From: Patiriisocius marinus | GTDB taxonomy: Bacteria > Bacteroidota > Bacteroidia > Flavobacteriales > Flavobacteriaceae | Assembly (NCBI RefSeq): GCF_008974325.1 | Contig: NZ_BKCG01000002.1 | Coordinates: 1-64,000, forward strand | DNA: 64,000 nucleotides | Direction: 5' to 3' | Part shown: positions 1 through 7,021 of the stretch, in pieces | Layout of the letters: every line of letters starts with the position of its first letter | How positions within the stretch are numbered: position 1 is the first letter of the stretch | The notes under the pieces: model-generated | What the model saw: the letters and a program-made list of their open reading frames with translations, nothing else | Databases searched by the model: none | What the model was told of the DNA's origin: nothing | Made by a program: the position numbers and the translations under genes

Positions 1-99
1 GCTAATTGGAAAATAATAATCTTTTAAATTTCCTTGCGCTGAACAGCTCGAAAGAACAAATATTAAAATTAGAAAATGTATGTTTTTTATTATTCGCAT
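1..99 (-). CDS. Lipoprotein, N-terminal 33 residues only (cut by window edge)
   Basis: The minus strand reads ATG at 99-97 and stays open to base 1. The visible peptide begins MRIIKNIHFLILIFVLSSCS: a basic start, a hydrophobic core and the lipobox LSSC with Cys19. This is the signal of a lipoprotein exported by Sec and lipidated. The rest lies outside the window, so no function can be given. The start codon is preceded by a run of A residues on the coding strand (plus-strand T run 99-108). The gene lies 21 bases after the GTTGCC box of the attC-like site at 120-249, in the same orientation as the two genes to the right, so it looks like the next cassette of the same array. Confidence 0.7.
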   Translation of the reverse strand, partial: MRIIKNIHFLILIFVLSSCSAQGNLKDYYFPIS

Positions 100-119
100 T
101 TTTTTTTTAAAAGCTTGAT

Positions 120-249
120 GGCAACGGGATTGTATAAGAATAGTGCGGTTTTGTATGCGAGGATTTTCTGAAGGAAAATCAGACGTAACAAAACTGCACT
201 AACCTTTGATTAAGCACTAACTACCGCATTATTTTTATACGGTGTTACC
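120..249 (-). repeat. attC-like integron recombination site (site A)
   Basis: This is a 130-nt imperfect palindrome. On the plus strand the outer boxes are GGCAAC (120-125) and GTTACC (244-249). The inner arms are GTATAAGAATAGTGCGG (132-148) and CCGCATTATTTTTATAC (224-240), with two mismatches that are both G-T pairs. The spacers are 6 nt on the left and 3 nt on the right. Two further nested stems lie inside: 142-154 with 188-200, and 162-168 with 174-180. The loop shares a motif (196-217) with site B. Box, asymmetric spacer, arm and loop is the attC layout. The family R-box consensus is only matched at the AAC/GTT core. Read on the minus strand, it closes the TM2 cassette. Confidence 0.6.
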
Positions 250-259
250 TACCGTATTT

Positions 260-565
260 TTATTCGGCTGTCTTATTTTCCGCTTGAACAGGAGCAGGTG
301 TTGGCTGCGTTGGAGCAGTAACATTTACGACAACATTTTGATTTTGATTTACATTTCCTCTGTTCGGTCCGATAAATCCGTTCATTAAATTGTATTTATC
401 AACCATTCCTCCAAGAATAAATAGGTCAATTATCCATCCGATTCCGAATAATTGTCCTGTTAATAAATACAGAATTCCACTTCCAACTTTTCCAAGGTAA
501 AATCTATGGGCAGAAAATATCCCAAGAAAAAACCATAATAAGTAAGCTACTCCTTTTGATTTCAT
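260..565 (-). CDS. TM2 domain-containing membrane protein
   Basis: This is a 101-residue protein with a TM2 domain at about residues 1-60: two hydrophobic helices joined by a short turn, with the family pattern FFLGIFSAHRFYLGK followed by GSGILYLLT and IGWIIDLF. The tail (about 65-101) is polar, rich in Asn, Gln, Pro and Val, and probably disordered. The molecular role of TM2 proteins in bacteria is not settled. The gene lies alone between attC-like sites A and B and reads in the same direction as its neighbours, so it is the cargo of one cassette. Its leader of about 160 nt (566-726) is long for a cassette, and I see no clear promoter box in it. Confidence 0.85.
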   Translation of the reverse strand: MKSKGVAYLLWFFLGIFSAHRFYLGKVGSGILYLLTGQLFGIGWIIDLFILGGMVDKYNLMNGFIGPNRGNVNQNQNVVVNVTAPTQPTPAPVQAENKTAE

Positions 566-721
566 AAAATTATTTTTTTGCTTATTAGATATAAATTCAG
601 CGTTAGTTAATTGATTAGAGTTTGTAAATCTTTATCAGAGTTTAGTCCAATAACAAACTTTTTATTTATTTTTCTATGTTATTTACTTTTCATATCTATC
701 TCAATTTTTGTCAATATGGTA

Positions 722-851
722 GGTAACGGTTAGTATATGAAAAGTAGGCGATTTTGAAGCACTAAACTTTCGGTTAAGCACAAAGTTTGATACGAGCCAC
801 AACCCTCGAATTTACTACTGTTTCGCCTATTTTTTATATACATTGTTGTAC
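722..851 (-). repeat. attC-like integron recombination site (site B)
   Basis: The outer boxes are GGTAAC (722-727) and GTTGTAC (845-851). The inner arms are GTATATGAAAAGTAGGCGA (733-751) and TCGCCTATTTTTTATATAC (823-841), with two G-T pairs. The left spacer is 5 nt (728-732) and the right spacer 3 nt (842-844), so the layout matches site A. The loop motif at 759-781 is nearly the same as 196-217 in site A. On the minus strand the site follows the PHP-ATPase gene directly and precedes the TM2 gene. The extended first box (845-858) is the inverse of 3642-3655, just upstream of the ATPase gene. Confidence 0.6.
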
Positions 852-859
852 TGCGTTAT

Positions 860-3628
860 TTATCCTATTTTTTGATATTTATTTCTTCTTTTTTCAAATG
901 CAATTTCACCACCTTCAAGGATTTGACAGATTTTAGAATTTATTTCATTATCCTCAAGACTTCCGCTAGTGTAATTAAGTTTTCCATCAAGATTTGAAGC
1001 GACAATTACTTGTTCTGCATCTGCGTTTACAACCAAGTTTGCATTATGTGTAACAATAATCACTTGTCTGTATTGCTTTAATTCCTTGAAAAGCCCAATC
1101 AGATTTTGCATAATAAACTCATTATCTAAATCATCTTCTGGTTGGTCAAAAATTATTGGTTTAGAAAAAGCTTCTGTTGCGAGCATCATCTTTAAATAAA
1201 CAGTTCCTTTTTGTCCAACAGAAATTTTGTTTAAATCCTTGCCTTTGTACTTCAGTATCGGAAATACTTTTAAATACTTTTTCCTTTCTAGTTCGTCAAA
1301 GAGTTTGTTTTTAAAAGTTTTACTATGAATACCATCATAATGATAAAATTCAAGATATCTGTTTCTAAGAAATTCAAAAAACGTATCTAAGTCTCGAATT
1401 TCAAAGGAGTTTTTTTGAGCTTCTTTATTTCCTTTAATTCTCCATTTTGCTCCATCTATGCAATGATATATTTCATCATAAAATTTTGAAACATCAAAAT
1501 CTACTTTAACCTCAATTTCAAGGTCAGTTAAAAGATTTTTCATTATAGATTTTTGAGAGGGATTTAAGGTGTCTTTTGAATCTACATCCTTAAATTCGTC
1601 CCAACTTTTAATAAGCTCAACGACTTGGTTGTCATAGTCAAGCTTCATCTTGTCTATTAATGAAATAGAATCGTCTGTCGTTTCGAAAATTGATATTTTC
1701 AAACTTTCAAGTCTTTCTTTTCTAGTTTTTGAGACAGCAATGTTTTCACGAATTTCAGATAAGCTTTTTTGAAATTTATCAATGTCATTTAAAAGCGTTG
1801 TTAGGTCACCTTTGTAATCCTTGAATTCCTCTTTAACAACAGATATAGTTACAGATATAGATGCTATTTCTTTTTCGAGTTCACCTTTCCAATTGTTGAT
1901 TTCGTCAAATTGTTTTTGTAAAGAATTCAATTCAATAATTGATATTCTTTTTAAATCTCCATTTGTTTTGATGATTTTTAAATTGAGTTCTTCAATAGCA
2001 TTTTTAAGTTCGTTTTCTAACTCCAATAATTCCTTCAGCTTAGAGTTTAAGTTGTTTCTAAGCCTTAAGTTCTCTGAATATTTTTCAAGTTTATCTTTAT
2101 TTTCACTAGTAGTGATATTGCTAATGAAATCGTTAATTGATTTTTCTTGAATTTCTAAATATTCTATTGAGTTTATTAAATTATTATCCTCATCCTTTTG
2201 TTCGAAGAACCTCTCCAGTTCGTGATACTCATTAATCGATTCACGAATTTTCTTGTCTAACTCTGTATTAAATTCTGGTTGCTTTAGTTTGGCTAATCGT
2301 CTGATTGAATTTGCAAGTTGGAATTGCTTGTCTTTCTTTTCAACTAAGTTTTTTAGACGACCTTGATTGATGTAAATGAAATCAACAGCTTTTTTATCCT
2401 CGGTCAAGTCAAAATTTATAATATCCTCCTCACTTTGATTCGACTTATGATATGATAAATTAACAACACCATTTTTATTGAAATCACCCTCTTTAGAATG
2501 TTCTTGGCCTATAAAACTACTGGCTAAATAATCTGTAAGCATACTTTTTCCTTCTCCACGTCCTCCGATAATTGCAACGAGGTTCTGATTTAAAGGTATG
2601 CTTTCATTTTTTGAAAAACTTAAATCTTCTTCATCTTGAAATACGTTTACATCATCATTAATTGTGATATTTGAGATGTAAGGTTTATCAAATTCTAAAT
2701 TCGGATTGCTATCAGAGATTTTTATTCTCTCATTTGGTTCATATAATATTTGAACTAATCCTTCAAAAGTAGGGTCTGCTTTAATCCAAGTAAAACAGTT
2801 ACCAATTCTATCCTTGTCAGTTTCTGTGGATAAATAATGCGAATCACTACAATCCAAAAGTATATCATTTACTTGTTGAGCTGTTAGTTGTGATTTGGCT
2901 TTATGATAAGCTTCAATGGACTCAGAAGCTGTAAAAACAATGTCCGCTTTGTTAATTATTGATTTTTTAGTCGCAATAGACGCATCAGTCCACTTTAAAT
3001 CACCCCATTCTGTTTTTCCAATAGCAATTAGGTATTTTCCTTTGAAACAATCTTTTTGTAACGCTTCGAAAATCTTATCCTCTTTTACATTTAAATTATT
3101 GAATCCTTCAGTTAAATCAGTACCATATTTGTGTAATTGCTCTGGGGGAACACTACTCTTTATTTTTGCACCAAGTTCTTGAACGCTTTCTTTTGTTATT
3201 GCTCTTGTCCATTGTTCTCCATTTTCTAAAAAATAACTTTGTTCAAGAGTTTGTAAGAATTGACTTTTGATAGTTTCTAAAGGTAATTCATTAGAAAAAA
3301 TAACGTGTAAATTGATTCTCTTTAATTGTCCGAAATCGATTCCTGCAAATTTTTCAATTCTAAATTCAACAACAGGTAATAAAAGGTCAATGTTTTTAAG
3401 TTTACCGTTAGTAGTCTTTTCGTTAACAAGCCTCTCATAGCCATCAATGAAGAAATAATCATTGATTCCTAATACTGAAAAATCAGAAGGTAATTTTTCT
3501 AAATCGTCAATATATTTTTCCCAAGTTTCTTCAGTATCTGCACCATATCTATGGTAAATTGAGGAAGGTGTATGAACGTGTAAATCCCATTTTCTCCATT
3601 CAGAACCTTTCGGATATTTTTTACTCAT
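860..3628 (-). CDS. PHP domain plus SMC/ABC-type ATPase (TrlF-like)
   Basis: This 922-residue protein joins two modules. The N-terminus is a PHP-type phosphoesterase: DLHVHTP at residues 15-21, an INDYF segment near 55, and a CSDSH metal motif near 260. Then comes an ABC/SMC-type ATPase: Walker A GGRGEGKS near 355, a long coiled coil about 440-690, signature ISVGQKG near 804, Walker B IIFDQPEDDLD near 828 and the H-loop VTHNANL near 861. All catalytic motifs look intact. It resembles the TrlF family of AAA-like ATPases. PHP-SMC fusions are often found in defence and nucleic-acid repair settings, so a defence role is my inference, not shown. The gene starts 13 bases after the cassette boundary (3642-3655) and ends directly against site B, so it is a single-gene cassette of about 2.9 kb, large for an integron. 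Confidence 0.85.
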   Translation of the reverse strand: MSKKYPKGSEWRKWDLHVHTPSSIYHRYGADTEETWEKYIDDLEKLPSDFSVLGINDYFFIDGYERLVNEKTTNGKLKNIDLLLPVVEFRIEKFAGIDFGQLKRINLHVIFSNELPLETIKSQFLQTLEQSYFLENGEQWTRAITKESVQELGAKIKSSVPPEQLHKYGTDLTEGFNNLNVKEDKIFEALQKDCFKGKYLIAIGKTEWGDLKWTDASIATKKSIINKADIVFTASESIEAYHKAKSQLTAQQVNDILLDCSDSHYLSTETDKDRIGNCFTWIKADPTFEGLVQILYEPNERIKISDSNPNLEFDKPYISNITINDDVNVFQDEEDLSFSKNESIPLNQNLVAIIGGRGEGKSMLTDYLASSFIGQEHSKEGDFNKNGVVNLSYHKSNQSEEDIINFDLTEDKKAVDFIYINQGRLKNLVEKKDKQFQLANSIRRLAKLKQPEFNTELDKKIRESINEYHELERFFEQKDEDNNLINSIEYLEIQEKSINDFISNITTSENKDKLEKYSENLRLRNNLNSKLKELLELENELKNAIEELNLKIIKTNGDLKRISIIELNSLQKQFDEINNWKGELEKEIASISVTISVVKEEFKDYKGDLTTLLNDIDKFQKSLSEIRENIAVSKTRKERLESLKISIFETTDDSISLIDKMKLDYDNQVVELIKSWDEFKDVDSKDTLNPSQKSIMKNLLTDLEIEVKVDFDVSKFYDEIYHCIDGAKWRIKGNKEAQKNSFEIRDLDTFFEFLRNRYLEFYHYDGIHSKTFKNKLFDELERKKYLKVFPILKYKGKDLNKISVGQKGTVYLKMMLATEAFSKPIIFDQPEDDLDNEFIMQNLIGLFKELKQYRQVIIVTHNANLVVNADAEQVIVASNLDGKLNYTSGSLEDNEINSKICQILEGGEIAFEKRRNKYQKIG

Positions 3629-3641
3629 AAAGTTTGTTTTT

Positions 3642-3660
3642 TAATGCAGTACAACTCGTT
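3642..3660 (-). repeat. Cassette boundary, half-site next to core genome
   Basis: On the minus strand the sequence is ATAT, then the 5-nt spacer AACGA, then the box GTTGTACTGCATTA (3655-3642). This is the right half of a site like A and B, where TATAC plus 5-6 nt precedes GTT. I find no matching left half in 3661-3746. The box is complementary to 845-858 at 13 of 14 positions. It marks the junction between the cassette DNA and the core gene at 3747, and could be an attI-like site or a worn attC. Confidence 0.45.
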
Positions 3661-3703
3661 ATATAATTAACTTTGTCATGGTTATCCCGTATTATAAACA
3701 GGA

Positions 3704-3732
3704 TAACAAAGGGAATATGTCATGCATATCCC
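3704..3732 (-). terminator. Possible terminator of the glutamate-synthase-like gene
   Basis: On the minus strand a hairpin forms from CCC/GGG-bounded arms (3724-3732 with 3711-3719, one bulged base) about 15 nt after the stop at 3747. It is followed by TTTGTT. A second stem (3681-3687 with 3701-3707) lies next to it. The T stretch is short, so this is a modest call. Confidence 0.4.
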
Positions 3733-3746
3733 GTAACTAAAATAGA

Positions 3747-5357
3747 TTAATACCTTACGTTATCTTCTTTCAAAGCTTCTTTTACGACTTTCTTTTCTGT
3801 TTTAATACTGTAGCCACCTCCTAAGTGTTCACAGTTTTGTAAACTACTAATGCCATTAAATAAAACAGGTTTCTTGTTATATTTAAAAATAGAAGATAAA
3901 TCATTAATCATTTCTTTATCGCTAGTTGCCATTTCAACATCGTCCATTGTAAACTGCGAAGGGTGTTCATACCCTGCAGCGTGTGTCATTTCTAAAAGCT
4001 CTTTTCTAAAATTTTTAAAATAATAGTGGGTTCTTATAGATTTGGCATCAACATCAATACCACGTTGTTTCCATTTACTTTGTGTAGCAACACCACTTGG
4101 GCATGCATTTGTATGGCATAATTTAGCTTGTATACATCCTATAGACATCATTGCCTCACGTGCAACATTAATACAATCTACTCCCATTGAAAAAGCCATA
4201 ACAGCCCTCGCAGGAAACCCTAATTTCCCACTACCTATAAAAACAACACGCTCTGTTAAATTATACTTTTTAAAAATTTGGTAAATAGCTGAAAATCCAT
4301 AAATCCAAGGTAATGCAACGTGATCTGCAAAACTAGGTGGTGCTGCACCAGTTCCACCTTCACCACCATCAACGGTAATAAAATCGGGACCCTTTCCTGT
4401 AGCGGCCATTTTAGAAGCAAGTGCTTCCCAATCTTCTAGTTTTCCTATTGCTGCTTTAATCCCAACAGGTAGACCAGTATTTTCCGCAATATCTTCAACA
4501 AAATCTATCAATCCATCAACTCCAGAAAAGGCTGAGTGGGTAGGAGGAGAGAGTACATCTTTTCCAATAGGTACATTTCTAATTTCAGCAATTTCAGGAG
4601 TAATTTTAGAACCAGGAAGTACGCCTCCTTTTCCAGGCTTAGCACCTTGACTTAATTTAACTTCTACAGCACGTACTTGAGGATTATTTTTAGTAAGTTC
4701 CTTCATCATTTCCATAGAGAAATTTCCATCGTTATCGCGTACACCAAAATAACCAGTACCAAAATGAAATACAACATCACCACCTTGCTTGTGATAAGGT
4801 GATAATCCACCTTCACCAGTATTGTGATAAGCGTGCGATAATTTACACCCTATGTTTAATGATGCAACAGCACGAGCAGATAATGATCCAAAACTCATAG
4901 CCGAAACATTAATAACCGAAGCTGGTCTAAATGGACGTTTTCTGCGCCCTTCTCCCATCACTTTTGCACAAGCAAGAAAGTAAGGGTCTTTATGATTAGG
5001 GTGTTTTTTGTCCACTCTATAAGGCATCATAGCATTTTTTACAAAAATGTAATTAGAGTCATAAATATCTCTGTCAGTACCGAAACCTTCATAGTTGTTT
5101 TCATTTTTAGATGAAGCATAAATCCATCCACGTTCTATACGGTTAAATGGTAGCTCCTCTCTATTGTTTGCAACTAAGTATTGGCGTATTTCTGGACCTA
5201 TACTTTCAAGCATATATCTAATATGTCCCACAATTGGGTAGTTGTGTAAAATAGTATGTTTTTTCTGAAATATGTCGTAGATAAATATAATAGCAAGCAC
5301 TACAATAAGCCAGCCCCACCAAGCGATGTTACCTAAAAAAGTTAAAATGTTCTCCAT
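3747..5357 (-). CDS. FMN-binding glutamate synthase family protein
   Basis: This 536-residue protein has one membrane helix at about 10-28 (GWLIVVLAIIFIYDIF) followed by the FMN-binding barrel of the glutamate synthase large subunit. Visible are GEGGLSPYH, the glycine-rich ITVDGGEGGTGAAP phosphate-binding stretch, and CIQAKLCHTNACPSG, whose three Cys match the 3Fe-4S cluster ligands of GltB. The glutaminase and GXGXG domains of true GltB are absent, so it is a stand-alone oxidoreductase of unknown substrate, tethered to the membrane. It stands alone on the minus strand and is the first core gene beside the cassette cluster. Confidence 0.88.
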   Translation of the reverse strand: MENILTFLGNIAWWGWLIVVLAIIFIYDIFQKKHTILHNYPIVGHIRYMLESIGPEIRQYLVANNREELPFNRIERGWIYASSKNENNYEGFGTDRDIYDSNYIFVKNAMMPYRVDKKHPNHKDPYFLACAKVMGEGRRKRPFRPASVINVSAMSFGSLSARAVASLNIGCKLSHAYHNTGEGGLSPYHKQGGDVVFHFGTGYFGVRDNDGNFSMEMMKELTKNNPQVRAVEVKLSQGAKPGKGGVLPGSKITPEIAEIRNVPIGKDVLSPPTHSAFSGVDGLIDFVEDIAENTGLPVGIKAAIGKLEDWEALASKMAATGKGPDFITVDGGEGGTGAAPPSFADHVALPWIYGFSAIYQIFKKYNLTERVVFIGSGKLGFPARAVMAFSMGVDCINVAREAMMSIGCIQAKLCHTNACPSGVATQSKWKQRGIDVDAKSIRTHYYFKNFRKELLEMTHAAGYEHPSQFTMDDVEMATSDKEMINDLSSIFKYNKKPVLFNGISSLQNCEHLGGGYSIKTEKKVVKEALKEDNVRY

Positions 5358-5467
5358 AAAAAGTATAAATCTATAATATCAAAAAGTAAAAGTAATTATC
5401 CAAAACCGAAGACCAACTATATCGGGAATATAAAAGCCAAATTATTGTTGTATGTTTCTAAAAGCTA

Positions 5468-6748
5468 CTAGTTATTTAAATAATCAATTGCAAGTTGGCT
5501 CAATGCTTTTACACCTAGTAGCATTCCCGCATCGTCAATTTTAAAATCGGGTGTGTGGTGCGGAAACGATTCGGTATTTCCTGGTGTCATTCCACCTAAA
5601 AAGAAATATACTCCAGGTACTTTTTCTTGAAAGTAACTAAAATCTTCCCCACCAGTAACGGCTTTCATATCAAGTACTTTGTCATCTCCGGCAACCCTTT
5701 TTAACGTGCTAATTGCTTTAGTTGTCAATGCAGGGTCATTGTAGGTTACTACCGTGTTGTTTTGCCATTCAATAGTTGCTTTCCCTCCGTGAGCTTCTGC
5801 GATTCCTGCAGCCATCTCATTCATACGTTTCATAATATGTGTACGCATATCTGGGTTTAATGTTCTAACCGTTCCTATTAACTCAGCAGTTTCAGGAATA
5901 ATATTAAAACGAACACCACTTGTAATTTTCCCCACGGTAATTACAGCAGGTGCAGTTACTAAATTAGATTCTCTAGAAATAATAGATTGAAATCCATCAA
6001 TAATTTTTGCCGAAATATAAATAGGATCAACACCACTCCATGGTGCTGAGCCGTGCGTTTGTTTTCCATCGACAGTTACAACAAATCGCTCAACGGCAGC
6101 CATAATTCCTTCTGGTTTTAACGTGATTGTTCCCACGGGAGTACCACTGTTTATGTGTAGTCCGTAAATAGCATCAACTTTAGGGTTTTCAAGAACACCT
6201 TCTTTTACCATTAAGCTTGCACCACCTTCTTCTCCTGGTGGCGGACCTTCTTCTGCAGGCTGAAATATAAATTTAATAGTACCGTTAATTTTGTCTTTAT
6301 GCTTGCTCATTACTTCAGCAACACCCATTAAAATGGCAATGTGTGTATCGTGACCACAAGCGTGCATTACGCCAGTTTCAGTGCCTAAAAACGTATCAGT
6401 TACATTACTTTTAAAAGGCAAACTGTTCCTTTCGGTTACAGGTAAAGCGTCAATATCAGCTCTTAAAGCAACTACTTTCCCTGGGTTGTTTCCTTTTAAT
6501 AATCCTACAACACCCGTTTTAGCAACGCCTGTTTGTACTTCCATTCCTAATTTTTTTAGGTGTGCAGCAATTTTTTTAGCAGTGTTAAATTCGCGGTTTG
6601 AAAGTTCAGGGTTTTGATGAAAATCGTGACGCCAATCGATAACTTTGTTTTCAACATTTTCAATGTCCTTTAATATGGAGGCATCCATTTGAGCTTGCGA
6701 TGTGTAAACAAAGGCTGTGACCAGTAGTAGTAATAAGCAGTTTTTCAT
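5468..6748 (-). CDS. M20 family metallo-amidohydrolase, secreted
   Basis: This 426-residue protein begins with a Sec signal peptide (MKNCLLLLLVTAFVYTSQAQ). It is followed by the M20D amidohydrolase fold of N-acyl-amino-acid and hippurate hydrolases. Metal and catalytic motifs are RADIDALPV near 97-104, HACGHDTH at 129-136 and PAEEGPPPGEEGG near 205. A dimerisation lid and a C-terminal GGEDFSYF motif complete the domain. The probable reaction is hydrolysis of an N-acyl or N-aminoacyl amide in the periplasm; the substrate is unknown. A CTTCGGAAATAT motif (6749-6760) touches the start codon, and the upstream gap is shared with the divergent helicase gene. Confidence 0.9.
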   Translation of the reverse strand: MKNCLLLLLVTAFVYTSQAQMDASILKDIENVENKVIDWRHDFHQNPELSNREFNTAKKIAAHLKKLGMEVQTGVAKTGVVGLLKGNNPGKVVALRADIDALPVTERNSLPFKSNVTDTFLGTETGVMHACGHDTHIAILMGVAEVMSKHKDKINGTIKFIFQPAEEGPPPGEEGGASLMVKEGVLENPKVDAIYGLHINSGTPVGTITLKPEGIMAAVERFVVTVDGKQTHGSAPWSGVDPIYISAKIIDGFQSIISRESNLVTAPAVITVGKITSGVRFNIIPETAELIGTVRTLNPDMRTHIMKRMNEMAAGIAEAHGGKATIEWQNNTVVTYNDPALTTKAISTLKRVAGDDKVLDMKAVTGGEDFSYFQEKVPGVYFFLGGMTPGNTESFPHHTPDFKIDDAGMLLGVKALSQLAIDYLNN

Positions 6749-7021
6749 CTTCGGAAATATTAATTATGGAACGTTTGCTAAAGATATTGAAATCTATAGA
6801 AACGCGAAATATTATCCGGTTTTCATTAATTTTCAATTCAACGTAAGATTATTTTTACCTTTTCAACTTCATTTTCAATTTGGATATCGAACTGTTTATA
6901 ACTTCGGAAATATCACACATTTGAATCTTGTTAAATTGCGTAAATTCACAGTCCAAAATTTACTCACCAAAGCATATTTCCGAAGAGAGATAATCGCTGT
7001 TTATAATTTCAGTAAAAAGAC
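6749..7021. promoter_or_regulatory. Divergent intergenic region with a 12-bp motif present three times
   Basis: This 273-bp gap separates two diverging genes. CTTCGGAAATAT occurs at 6749-6760 and 6902-6913, and its inverse ATATTTCCGAAG at 6974-6985. The inverted pair could form a cruciform or a paired operator. Related ATTTCCGAAG copies occur before other genes (15421-15430, 40690-40699). I see no clear TAnnTTTG box for either gene. An open frame through this gap on the plus strand has no family features and is not called. Confidence 0.35.

Noticed and set aside
120-851. Sites A and B as a miniature inverted-repeat transposable element
   Set aside because: There is no target-site duplication, the end sequences differ between the two copies, and the complementarity follows cassette borders rather than element borders.
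860-3628. Two-gene tRNA ligase repair system with the TrlF-like ATPase
   Set aside because: No RNA ligase or partner gene lies next to it; only the ATPase is present between the cassette ends.
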